Assembly (NCBI GenBank): GCA_041918615.1
Contig: JAYRVH010000007.1
Coordinates: 186,001-250,000, forward strand
DNA length: 64,000 nt
Direction of reading: 5' to 3'
Source of the DNA: JAEUJM01 sp041918615
Lineage (GTDB): Bacteria > Actinomycetota > Acidimicrobiia > Acidimicrobiales > DATDAH01
The notes beneath the pieces were generated by a model that was not told the origin of the DNA, made no database searches, and saw nothing but the letters and a program-made list of their open reading frames with translations. Of this stretch, positions 40,797 to 48,930 are shown in pieces; position 1 is the first letter of the stretch, and each line of letters begins with the position of its first letter. The translations under genes and the position numbers were made by a program.

Positions 40797-41600
40797 TCAG
40801 GTGTCGGTGAGGAGACGCTCGCGGAACAGGTCGAGCACCTGGTTGAGGGCGTCGTGGGTGGGGTGGCCGGGCTCGTCGACCAGGTGCTCGGTGAGCACCG
40901 AGTGCGCGGTCCTCGGGATGTCGTGGGGGTTGCCGGGCGACGAGTCGATCTCCACCCCGACGAAGCCGTCGCCGAGCTCGCGGCGGAGGGTGGCGAAGCG
41001 GTCGGCGGGCACGGCCCGGTCGCCGGTGAACCGCAAACCGAGCACGCACACGCCCTCGGCGACCCGCTCCTTCACCCGCACCAGATCCTGGGGTGAGATG
41101 CCCAGGTCGCCTGCTCGGGACTTGCCGAGCGCGAACGGCAACGAGGGCTGGCTCAGCACGGGCGCGACCACCTCGTCGTCGACCATCATGGCAAGGGCGA
41201 AGCCGCCCGTGAGGCACATGCCCACCACGCCGACGCCGGGCCCGCCCAGCTCGTCGTGCAGGTCGCGGGCGAGCGAACGCAGCCACACGGTGACCGGCGA
41301 GGTCTTCCCCGCCGCCCACGTCGAGAACTCCTTCGAGACGCAGGCGCCCAGCATCGACTTCGCCAGGTAGTCCCCCGATGGGGCGCGGCCGGGGTCGCCG
41401 AACAGCGAGGGCATGGCCACCGTGCAGCCGAGGTCGACCACCCGCCTGGCGAAGTCGGCCACCAGGGGCGTGATGCCGGGGATCTCGGAGATGACGACGA
41501 CGGCCGGCCCCGTGCCCTTGCGGAACACGGTGCGGGTGACACCGTGGTAGGTGACCTCGTGCGCCTCGAAGTCGTCCAGGGGGTCAGCGATGTCGGCCAT
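40797..41600 (-). CDS. Dienelactone hydrolase family protein
   Basis: A 267-residue alpha/beta hydrolase of the DLH type. VVVISEIPGITPLVADFARRV is the early DLH signature, GVVGMCLTGGFAL is the nucleophile elbow with Cys (GxCxxG), and a His near the end (GHPTHDALNQVLDLF) completes a Cys-His-Asp type site. Carboxymethylenebutenolidase activity is the family archetype, but many members hydrolyse other esters. ATG 41600 lies 24 bp from the start of the divergent oxidoreductase, so the promoters must overlap. Confidence 0.87.
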   Translation of the reverse strand: MADIADPLDDFEAHEVTYHGVTRTVFRKGTGPAVVVISEIPGITPLVADFARRVVDLGCTVAMPSLFGDPGRAPSGDYLAKSMLGACVSKEFSTWAAGKTSPVTVWLRSLARDLHDELGGPGVGVVGMCLTGGFALAMMVDDEVVAPVLSQPSLPFALGKSRAGDLGISPQDLVRVKERVAEGVCVLGLRFTGDRAVPADRFATLRRELGDGFVGVEIDSSPGNPHDIPRTAHSVLTEHLVDEPGHPTHDALNQVLDLFRERLLTDT

Positions 41601-41624
41601 GGCTGCGAAAGTAGTCTGCAGGCC

Positions 41625-42557
41625 GTGCCCAGACCCTTCCGCTTCGGCGTCCAAGCCAGCGCCGCCCCCGACCGGGCGGCCTGGATCACCCTGGCACGCA
41701 GAGCCGAGGACCTCGGGTTCTCCACACTGACGGCCGCCGACCACTTCGACGACCAGTTGGCCCCCACCCCCGCCCTCATGGCGGCTGCCGACGCCACCAC
41801 CACCCTCCGCATCGGGGCGCTGGTGTACGCCAACGACTACCGCCATCCAGTGGTGCTGGCCAAGGAGGCCGCCACTCTCGATCTGCTCTCCGATGGCCGG
41901 CTCGAGCTGGGCATGGGTGCCGGCTGGATGACCACCGACTACGTGAAGGCGGGTATCGCCCTCGACCCGCCCGGCACCCGGGTCGATCGCCTCACCGAGG
42001 CGGTCGCGGTCGTGAAGGCGCTCCTCGGCGACGAGCCGGTCGAGTTCACCGGCGAGCACTACGAGATCCGCGGGCTGCACGGAACTCCGAAGCCCGTCCA
42101 ACGCCCCCATCCCCCGATCCTCATCGGCGGGGGCGGTCGCCGTGTGCTGAGCCTCGCGGCGAGAGAGGCCGACATCGTCGGGCTCAACTTCAACCTCGCC
42201 CACGGGCAGATCGACGCCTCGGTGGGCGCCGACGGCACCGCCGACCACACGGCGGACAAGGTGGCATGGATCAGGGAGGCGGCCAGCGACCGCTTCGACG
42301 ACCTGGAGCTCCAGGTGCGCGTCCACCTCGCGGTGCTCACCGACGACCGCGAAGCCCTTGCCGAGCAGCTCGCGCCCGGCTTCGGCCTGAGCCCCGAGGC
42401 GGCGCTGGCGAGCCCGCATGCCCTGGCCGGCACGATCGGCCAGATCATCGACGACCTCGAGGCCCGGCGCGAGCGCCTCGGCATCTCCTACATCGGCCTC
42501 AGCGCCGATGCCATGGACGCCATGGCCCCGGTGGTCGCCCGCCTCGCCGGCACCTGA
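41625..42557 (+). CDS. LLM-class F420-dependent oxidoreductase
   Basis: A 310-residue luciferase-like TIM-barrel protein. FRFGVQASAAPDRAAWITLARRAEDLGFSTLTAADHFDDQLAPTPALMAAADATTTLRIG is the typical start of the TIGR03621-like F420 group. LSDGRLELGMGAGWMTTDY and PHPPILIGGGGRRVLSLAAREADIVGLNF follow. F420 rather than FMN use is inferred from the group and from the actinobacterial context. GTG 41625 is the start; there is hardly room for a leader, so it may be translated from a nearly leaderless transcript. Confidence 0.88.
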   Translation: MPRPFRFGVQASAAPDRAAWITLARRAEDLGFSTLTAADHFDDQLAPTPALMAAADATTTLRIGALVYANDYRHPVVLAKEAATLDLLSDGRLELGMGAGWMTTDYVKAGIALDPPGTRVDRLTEAVAVVKALLGDEPVEFTGEHYEIRGLHGTPKPVQRPHPPILIGGGGRRVLSLAAREADIVGLNFNLAHGQIDASVGADGTADHTADKVAWIREAASDRFDDLELQVRVHLAVLTDDREALAEQLAPGFGLSPEAALASPHALAGTIGQIIDDLEARRERLGISYIGLSADAMDAMAPVVARLAGT

Positions 42558-42624
42558 CCAGCGCCCCGCTGCCGCTCCCCTGCCCGCCCTCATCCCCGAC
42601 GCACTGACTCCTGTTCCGAGGGAC

Positions 42625-43698
42625 CTACTGGGTCGAGGATGAGGGAACCGGGCGGGGCTCAGCGGTTGCCTCCGCGAGGAGCGCGGTGAGACGGCTCTCG
42701 GCCCGGCCGTACTTCTTCCGGTAGCCGCCGTGGCGGTAGGTGCCGGGGAACAGCTCGTGCACATCGCAGCCGGATGCCGCGACCGTGAGCCCCGCGTCGT
42801 AGAGCTCGTCGACGAGGTGCACGAACAACAGGGCGTCGCCCTGGTTCTCGATGGGGCACAAGCCGCGGACGGCGACCGTGTCGACCCTGTCCAGCAGCGC
42901 CACGAACTGCACCGGGTGCACCACCCGCAGATGATCGAGCAGGTCCCCGAACCGGTCGTCGGTCACGGGCCCGCCGGACCGGGCGATCACCCGGTCGACC
43001 TCGGCGTCGTCGAGCGACTCCACCGGCGCGATCGAGCTGCCCCGGTAGTCGGGCCCGTCGATGCGGGTCACGGCGAAGTGATCGGCGATGGCGGCGATCT
43101 CACGCCGGAAGTCGGCTGCCGCGAAGCGCCCCTCCCCCAACTGGTCGGGCACCGAGTTCGAGGTCGTGACCACCCGGGTCCCGGGCATCACGCTGCGCAG
43201 GAAGGTGACGGCCATCAGGGTGTTGGCCACGTCGTCGAGCTCGAACTCGTCGATGCAAAGGAGGCGGTACCGAGAGAAGGCCCGCACCGCCTCGGGCATC
43301 CCCACGAAGCCGATGACCGCGGTCAGCTCCCCGAAGCTCAGATAGGCGGCCGGCCCCGTTCCCCGCTCTGATGGGCCGCTCGGACCCTGGGCCGCGTGCC
43401 AGAGGGCGGCGATGAGGTGCGTCTTGCCCACCCCGTACCCCCCGTCGAGGTAGATGCCCGAGGGCGTGGTGGGAGCGGTCCGCGACCGCCGGAGGAAGCG
43501 ACCCTCGGCGGGCGCATCGGCGAAGCCGTCGGCAAAGGCCTCGAGCGCCACAACGGCCGCCGACTGCGAAGGATGGTCCGGGTTCGGCAGGTAGTTCGAG
43601 AACCGCACCGAGGCGAACCGGGCCGGCGGCACGAAGCCCGCCACGAGCTCATCAGCCGTGAGCGAAGGCCGCCGATCCACCAACCGAGAGACACCCAT
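42625..43698 (-). CDS. zapE: AFG1/ZapE-like ATPase
   Basis: 357 residues. Walker A is LDGGYGVGKTHLIAALWH, Walker B is LLCIDEFELDD, the sensor region is TRVVTTSNSVPDQLGEGRF, and the C-terminal part has FVHLVDELYDAGLTVAAS. This is the layout of the AFG1/ZapE family (in E. coli linked to the division ring, in mitochondria to protein turnover). I chose ATG 43698 (MGVSRLVDRRPSL); GTG 43719 is seven codons earlier. It lies downstream of the structured element that follows guaA and is probably a separate unit. Confidence 0.9.
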   Translation of the reverse strand: MGVSRLVDRRPSLTADELVAGFVPPARFASVRFSNYLPNPDHPSQSAAVVALEAFADGFADAPAEGRFLRRSRTAPTTPSGIYLDGGYGVGKTHLIAALWHAAQGPSGPSERGTGPAAYLSFGELTAVIGFVGMPEAVRAFSRYRLLCIDEFELDDVANTLMAVTFLRSVMPGTRVVTTSNSVPDQLGEGRFAAADFRREIAAIADHFAVTRIDGPDYRGSSIAPVESLDDAEVDRVIARSGGPVTDDRFGDLLDHLRVVHPVQFVALLDRVDTVAVRGLCPIENQGDALLFVHLVDELYDAGLTVAASGCDVHELFPGTYRHGGYRKKYGRAESRLTALLAEATAEPRPVPSSSTQ

Positions 43699-43836
43699 GG
43701 AGCGGCCATGCTGCCCCACGCGGCGTCGAAGTCACCACCGAGCGGCCGTACCCAGCCCCAAGCAAGGAAGGGCGGAGGCGCATCACGCCGAAGCCGCGGA
43801 ACCACGATCGAGTGGTAGGTCCGCCGGGAGCGGGGA

Positions 43837-43928
43837 GGTTGACGGGTGGCGCCGCTTCGGAGGGTCCAGAAGCCGGCCCGTCTTTTGGCCGGTTCTGGAT
43901 ACCGAAGCGGGGACAGGACCCGTCAACC
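43837..43928 (-). other. Covarying structured element, copy 1 (3' of guaA)
   Basis: A 92-bp fold with three stacked helices: an 11-bp perfect outer stem (43837-43847 with 43918-43928), a 9-bp middle stem (CCGCTTCGG at 43852-43860 with 43902-43910) and an inner stem (TCCAGAA at 43865-43871 with 43893-43899, extended by CCGGCC/GGCCGG past one bulged base). The internal loops are GGCG/GGACAGG and AGGG/TA. The same loops with different helix sequences occur at 52028-52118. It lies 29 bp after the guaA stop. Confidence 0.75.
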
Positions 43929-43957
43929 GGTCACTCAGGAACAGACAGAACCAGCAA

Positions 43958-45502
43958 CTACTCCCACTCGATCGTGCCCGGCGGCTTCGAGGTGATGTCG
44001 TAGACGACGCGGTTCACGCCCCGAACCTCGTTGATGATGCGGCTCGAGAAGCGCTCGAGCAGGTCGTGGGGCAGACGGGCCCAGTCGGCGGTCATGGCGT
44101 CTTCGCTCGTGACCGCCCGCACGATGATGGGGTAGGCGTAGGTGCGCTCGTCCCCCATCACCCCGACGCTGCGGATGTCGGGGAGCACCGCGAACGCCTG
44201 CCAGATCTCGCGTTCGAGCCCGGCGGCCTTCACCTCTTCGCGGACGATGGCGTCGGCGTGTTGCAGGATGGCGACCCGCTCGGGGGTGACCTCGCCGATG
44301 ATGCGCACGCCGAGGCCCGGGCCGGGGAAGGGCTGGCGCCAGACGATCTCGTCGGACAGGCCGAGCTCCCGGCCGACCTCGCGGACCTCGTCCTTGAAGA
44401 GGCTGCGCAGCGGCTCGACGAGCTCGAAGTCCATGTCTTCGGGGAGCCCGCCCACGTTGTGGTGGCTCTTGATGCGGGCGGCGTCGGGCGTGCCCGACTC
44501 GATGACGTCGGGGTAGAGCGTGCCCTGCACGAGGAAGCGGGCGTCGGACAGCCCGCCGGCCGCCTCTTCGAAGACCCGGATGAACAGCTCACCGATGGTC
44601 TTGCGCTTCTCCTCGGGATCGACGAGGCCGGCCAGCCGGTCGAAGAACCGGTCGGCGGCGTGGACGTGGACGAGCTCGATGCCCTGGCTGCGACGGAAGC
44701 TCTCGACGACCTGGTCGCCCTCCCCCCGGCGCATGAGCCCGGTGTCGACGAACACGCAGGTGAGCTGGGCGCCCACGGCCTTGTGGACGAGGGCGGCGGC
44801 AACCGCCGAGTCGACCCCGCCCGACAACCCGCAGATCACCTTCTCGTCACCGACCTGCTCACGAATGGCCTCGACCGAGTGATCGATGATCGAGCGCATG
44901 GTCCAGGTGGGCGAGCAGCCGGCGCCCTCGTAGAGGAACCGCTCGAGGATGGCCTGGCCCTGGGGCGTGTGGCCCACCTCGGGGTGGAACTGCACGGCGA
45001 ACACGCCGCGCTCGGCGTCCTCGAAGGCCGCCGCCGGCACGTCGGCGGTGCGGGCGGTCACCGTGAAGCCGTCGGGGGCAGCCACGATCGAGTCGAAGTG
45101 GCTCATCCACACCTGCTGGGTGGCCGGCGGGTAGTCGTGGATCAACAGGCCGGGGTTGACCACCTCGATCTCGGTGCGGCCGTATTCGCCCTTGCCGGTG
45201 CCGGCCACCTCGCCGCCGAGTTGCAGCGCCACCAACTGCGCGCCGTAGCAGATGCCGAGCAGGGGGATGCCGAGGTCGTAGATCCCGCGATCGAGCCGAG
45301 GGGCACCCTCGACGTTCACCGAGGCGGGACCGCCCGACAAGATGATCGCCACCGGTGCCCGCTCGGCGACCTCGGCCGCGGTGATGGTGTGGGGAACGAT
45401 CGCGCTGAAGACGTGCGCCTCACGCACGCGGCGGGCGATCAGTTGCGCGTACTGGGCACCGAAGTCGACGACCAGGACCGTGGCCGTGGCGTCCTCGCTC
45501 AG
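43958..45502 (-). CDS. guaA: GMP synthase (glutamine-hydrolysing), probable CTG start
   Basis: A 514-residue enzyme converting XMP to GMP. The glutaminase domain has VLVVDFGAQYAQLIARRVREA, GICYGAQ (nucleophile Cys) and FHPEVGHT (His-Glu). The ATP-pyrophosphatase domain has VICGLSGGVDSAVAA (SGGVDS). The C-terminal dimerisation domain ends KPPGTIEWE. Upstream of VLVVDFG there is no in-frame ATG, GTG or TTG for a long way, and the first downstream GTG would delete the first beta strand. A CTG at 45502 overlaps the guaB3 stop (CTGA), matching the overlap style of this genome, and is the likely start. Confidence 0.93.
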   Translation of the reverse strand: MSEDATATVLVVDFGAQYAQLIARRVREAHVFSAIVPHTITAAEVAERAPVAIILSGGPASVNVEGAPRLDRGIYDLGIPLLGICYGAQLVALQLGGEVAGTGKGEYGRTEIEVVNPGLLIHDYPPATQQVWMSHFDSIVAAPDGFTVTARTADVPAAAFEDAERGVFAVQFHPEVGHTPQGQAILERFLYEGAGCSPTWTMRSIIDHSVEAIREQVGDEKVICGLSGGVDSAVAAALVHKAVGAQLTCVFVDTGLMRRGEGDQVVESFRRSQGIELVHVHAADRFFDRLAGLVDPEEKRKTIGELFIRVFEEAAGGLSDARFLVQGTLYPDVIESGTPDAARIKSHHNVGGLPEDMDFELVEPLRSLFKDEVREVGRELGLSDEIVWRQPFPGPGLGVRIIGEVTPERVAILQHADAIVREEVKAAGLEREIWQAFAVLPDIRSVGVMGDERTYAYPIIVRAVTSEDAMTADWARLPHDLLERFSSRIINEVRGVNRVVYDITSKPPGTIEWE

Positions 45503-46662
45503 TGACCCATCCCCACGCCCTGGGACTTCTGCAGCGACTTGCCCTCGGTCTGGAGGGCCGGGGCCACCATCACCTCGGCCTTCTGGAATGCCTTCACCGA
45601 CTCGTAGCCACAGGTGGCCATCGAGGTGCGCAGGCCCCCGAAGAGGTTCATGCGGCCGTCGTTCTCGTGGGCCGGGCCGACCAGGATCTCCTCGAGGGTG
45701 CCCCGTGTGGCCGTCTGCACACGGGCACCACGGGGAAGGGTGGGATGGAAGGTGGCCATGCCCCAGTGGTAGCCGCGGCCCGGCGCTTCGCTTGCCGCGG
45801 CGAGGGGCGAGCCGATCATCACCGCGTCCGCACCGCACACGATGGCCTTGGCGATGTCGCCCCCGGTGCCCATGCCGCCATCGGCGATGACGTGGACATA
45901 GACGCCCGTCTCGTCGAGGTGCCGCATGCGGGCGGCCCTGGCGTCGGCGATGGCGGTGGCTTGGGGCACACCCAGCCCGAGCACCGCCCGGGTGGTGCAG
46001 GCGTGGCCGGGACCGACGCCCACGAGCACGCCGGCGGCGCCGGTGCGCATGAGGTGCAGGGCCGCCTGGTAGCTGGCGCAGCCACCGACGATGACGGGGA
46101 TCTCGAGCTCGCGCACGAAGCGCTTGAGGTTGAGGGGCTCGGCCGTCTTCGACACGTGCTCGGCCGAGACCACGGTGCCCTGGATCACGAGCAGGTCGAG
46201 CTCGGCGTCGAGGATGGCCTTCGAGAACGCCTCGGTGCGCTGAGGGGTGACCGACGCACACGACACGACGCCGGCCTCTTTGATCTGGCGGATGCGCTGG
46301 CCGATCAGGTCGGGTTGGATGGGCGCGGAGTAGATGTCCTGCATGCGCAGCGTCGCCTTCTCGGGCGGCAGCTCGGCGATCTCGGCGAAGAGCGTGTCGG
46401 GATCCTCGTAGCGGGTCCAGAGGCCTTCGAGATTGAGGACCCCGACACCGCCCAGGCGCCCGATCTCGATGGCCGTGGCCGGGCTGATGACCCCGTCCAT
46501 GGCCGAGCCCATGAGCGGCAGATCGAAGCGGAAGGCATCGATCTCCCACGAGATGTCGACGTCTTCGGGGTCACGGGTGCGGCGGCTCGGCACGATCGCG
46601 ATGTCGTCGAAGCCGTAGGCCCGCCGCCCCGACTTGCCGATCCCGATCTCGATCTCAGCCAC
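45499..46662 (-). CDS. guaB3: GuaB3-type IMP dehydrogenase-related protein
   Basis: A 387-residue TIM-barrel protein of the GuaB3 family of actinobacteria. It begins MAEIEIGIGKSGRRAYGFDDIAIVPSRRTRDPEDVDISW. It lacks the CBS domains of ordinary IMP dehydrogenase. It has VGVGPGHACTTRAVLGLGVPQATAI, where the Cys-Thr corresponds to the catalytic loop, and VIADGGMGTGGDIAKAIVCGADAVMIGS. Placement directly before guaA supports a role in guanine nucleotide synthesis; the exact reaction of GuaB3 proteins was long uncertain. The stop at 45499 overlaps the likely guaA start. Confidence 0.93.
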   Translation of the reverse strand: MAEIEIGIGKSGRRAYGFDDIAIVPSRRTRDPEDVDISWEIDAFRFDLPLMGSAMDGVISPATAIEIGRLGGVGVLNLEGLWTRYEDPDTLFAEIAELPPEKATLRMQDIYSAPIQPDLIGQRIRQIKEAGVVSCASVTPQRTEAFSKAILDAELDLLVIQGTVVSAEHVSKTAEPLNLKRFVRELEIPVIVGGCASYQAALHLMRTGAAGVLVGVGPGHACTTRAVLGLGVPQATAIADARAARMRHLDETGVYVHVIADGGMGTGGDIAKAIVCGADAVMIGSPLAAASEAPGRGYHWGMATFHPTLPRGARVQTATRGTLEEILVGPAHENDGRMNLFGGLRTSMATCGYESVKAFQKAEVMVAPALQTEGKSLQKSQGVGMGH

Positions 46663-46947
46663 GTCGGTTCACCTTTGCCTCGTCCCGTGTGAAGGTGGTC
46701 AGTCTAGCCAGCCTGATCGGTGGCAGGGACCGTCGCCACGGCGCCGACGAGGCTCAGCACCGACGAGGCTCAGCACCGACGAGCCTCCAGCCGGTCCTCC
46801 ATCGTGGAACGGCTCGGTGGGGATGCGGTGGGTGAGGTAACGACGGCCCCTCCGATGGGCGACAATGACGACTTGACTCTTGTGCGAACCGCCGGCGAAG
46901 CCGCGTCCCATGCCGCTTGACGACGACATGGGCGCCTGACCCCCGGC
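46663..46947. other. Gene-free interval between guaB3 and the SGNH hydrolase
   Basis: A 285-bp divergent region. It contains a tandem repeat of GACGAGGCTCAGCACC (46746-46761 and 46762-46777, with a third partial start at 46778). Short open frames exist on both strands, but none has a ribosome site plus protein-like composition that I would support. The promoters of guaB3-guaA and of the hydrolase gene must lie here. Confidence 0.6.
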
Positions 46948-48525
46948 GTGGGCACGACACCATGGGGTCGGATCGAGCGGAAGGCCCCGGCGCACCACGG
47001 GCCGCTGTTCGGGAAGCTCGCCCTCTTCGGCGCTGCCGCCGTCTGCTTGCTGCTCATCAGGAACGGGCATCTCTGGGCATCACTCGGCGTCGCCGCAACC
47101 GTGCTCGGCATCACCCAGGCGAGTCGACTGTCGCCGCGCCTCGCGGGTGAGGCCGAGTCCACTCTCGCCGGGTTCGCCCGGGCAACGTCGCACGCCGTCG
47201 GGGCCGGGCTGTCGTGGTTGCTGCTGTCGCTCGCCTACGTGCTCGTCTTCGTACCGCTGGCCGCCGTGACCGCCGTGTTCCGGCGGCGACCTCGGGAGGC
47301 TCGGCGTGACGGCTGGGTCCCACGGGTGCAGCCGGTGCCGCCGGGGTCGCGTCGACGGACCTTCGGCGCCGAACCGCTACGGGCACCCGCCGCTCGGACG
47401 TCGCTGCTGTTGAAGGTGATCGCCGTCGTCGTCTCCGTGGCCGTCATCGACGTCGCCGCTGGAGCGATCCTGGCGGGCTCAGGCGTCCTCCCCGGCACGC
47501 GGGGGGAGATCCGGACGTCGATCACCGAGGGGATCCAGGCGACGATGCGCGCGGCGCCTGTCGGTGCCGAGCCCTGGGCCAGCCAGTTCGGCCAGGATCT
47601 GGCGGCCTTCGAACTGCAGGAACCCACCTATGTGCCCTTCGTGCTCCGCGACTTCGGCGAGTTCCACGGTACCGACCTCAACACCACCGACGAGGAGCGG
47701 GTGTCGTACCAGCCGACCTCGGGTGAGGGTGTCGAACCCCTGCACGTGGCCTTCCTGGGCGGTTCGGCGATGTTCGGGGTGGGCCAGCGTGACGGGCACA
47801 CGATCCCATCCGAGTTCGCCCGCATCGCAGAGGCGCGAGGCATCCCCCTCGACGTGCACAATTACGGGTTCCCGGGATGGGTGAGCTGGCAGGAGTTCCT
47901 GTACCTCGAGCGCCTCCTCGCCGCGGGACGGCGATACGACCTGATCGTTGTCTTCGACGGGTTCAACGACTTCCTCGTTCAGACGAACAAGATCTCGAGG
48001 GATCCGACCCACTTCGGCGTGGGTGCGATCCAGGGGCTGCTCTCGGAGTTCCACCGAGAGCACGATGTCGAGCCGGGATTCCTCGACGGCGTGAACGAGT
48101 TGGTCAAGGCCTATCAGCGCAACAGTGCGATCGCCCGCTTCATCGACCACCTGGACGGAGATGCCACCGACCCGCCAGGAGTCGTCGCCGACGAAGCCGC
48201 CGACCCCGGGAGGCAGGCGGACGCCACCGTCGCGATCCACCGCCGCGCGCAGCGTCGCATCTCCGACCTGGCCGACGACGATGGAACCCCGGTGCACTTC
48301 TTCTGGCAACCCCAACGCGGTGGCTGGCCGACCAGGGTGACTTCGCGGCTGTCCCCGAACGTCTCGGACCTGTCCGACGTGTTCGCAGGGCGCGAGGACG
48401 ACCTCTACCTCGACGAGGTCCACACCAACGAGGAGGGCGCCCGCATCGTTGCCGAGGCGATGTGGGCCGAGCTCGGACCAGGCCTCGAGGACCAGAGCGG
48501 CTTCAGGACCCGTGGAACTGCTTGA
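46948..48525 (+). CDS. SGNH/GDSL-type hydrolase with membrane N-terminus
   Basis: 525 residues. The N-terminal third has about three to four membrane helices (near 20-40, 75-110, 150-175); the rest is an outer or periplasmic SGNH domain. Block I is VAFLGGSAMFGVG (Ser nucleophile, GGSA instead of GDS), block III is VVFDGFNDFL (GxND) and block V is LYLDEVHTNEEGARIVAEAM (Asp and His). Such proteins usually add or remove acyl groups on surface glycans. GTG 46948 is the start, with no strong ribosome site. Its 3' end overlaps the convergent 131-residue gene by 23 bp. Confidence 0.83.
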   Translation: MGTTPWGRIERKAPAHHGPLFGKLALFGAAAVCLLLIRNGHLWASLGVAATVLGITQASRLSPRLAGEAESTLAGFARATSHAVGAGLSWLLLSLAYVLVFVPLAAVTAVFRRRPREARRDGWVPRVQPVPPGSRRRTFGAEPLRAPAARTSLLLKVIAVVVSVAVIDVAAGAILAGSGVLPGTRGEIRTSITEGIQATMRAAPVGAEPWASQFGQDLAAFELQEPTYVPFVLRDFGEFHGTDLNTTDEERVSYQPTSGEGVEPLHVAFLGGSAMFGVGQRDGHTIPSEFARIAEARGIPLDVHNYGFPGWVSWQEFLYLERLLAAGRRYDLIVVFDGFNDFLVQTNKISRDPTHFGVGAIQGLLSEFHREHDVEPGFLDGVNELVKAYQRNSAIARFIDHLDGDATDPPGVVADEAADPGRQADATVAIHRRAQRRISDLADDDGTPVHFFWQPQRGGWPTRVTSRLSPNVSDLSDVFAGREDDLYLDEVHTNEEGARIVAEAMWAELGPGLEDQSGFRTRGTA

Positions 48526-48898
48526 GGATCTGCTTGGCCACGGCCACGTTCATCTCGTAGATGGCATCGCGGCCCGTGTCGCGGACCTCTTTGACCACCC
48601 CGCCACCGGTGGCGTCCTCGATCGCACCGACGCCGGTGACCAACGCGTTCTTGGTGGCGTCGGTGGCCTTGTAGCCCATGCCGGTGAGCCGCTGGAAGAC
48701 CTCGTTCTGGGCGATCCGGCCGGGCGCGGCCGAGGCGATGATGCGCAACGCGTCCTTGGTGAGGTCGGCACCCTGGGCGATCGCCTCGGCGGGCGAGAGC
48801 TGGCCTTCGGGCTCGGCCTCGACCGTGGCCAGCCATTCCTGCACCTGTTTCACCACATGGGCGTGGTCCTCGCCCTCGAAGGTCACCGTCACCGACAT
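48503..48898 (-). CDS. Conserved-looking protein of unknown function
   Basis: 131 residues, no signal or membrane segment. The N-terminus is a small beta-alpha unit (MSVTVTFEGEDHAHVVKQVQEWLATVEAE). A helical region with LTKDALRIIASAAPGRIAQNEVFQRLTGMGYKATDATKNALVTGVGAIEDATGG looks like a helix-turn-helix-sized module. I do not recognise a family. It stands as a single gene on the minus strand, with 32 bp to the upstream decarboxylase stop, so it could be the last gene of that operon. Confidence 0.7.
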   Translation of the reverse strand: MSVTVTFEGEDHAHVVKQVQEWLATVEAEPEGQLSPAEAIAQGADLTKDALRIIASAAPGRIAQNEVFQRLTGMGYKATDATKNALVTGVGAIEDATGGGVVKEVRDTGRDAIYEMNVAVAKQILKQFHGS

Positions 48899-48930
48899 GA
48901 CGTCACGGTAGCTTCCCCCTGGCTCTTCAC

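Noticed and set aside
43837..43928. An integron attC site
   Set aside because: The structure is attC-like in being imperfectly palindromic, but the GTTRRRY/RYYYAAC core boxes are absent and no integrase is nearby.
46699..47070. A minus-strand 123-residue gene upstream of guaB3
   Set aside because: It overlaps the hydrolase start and the tandem repeats, lacks a ribosome site and has low-complexity Arg/Gly content.
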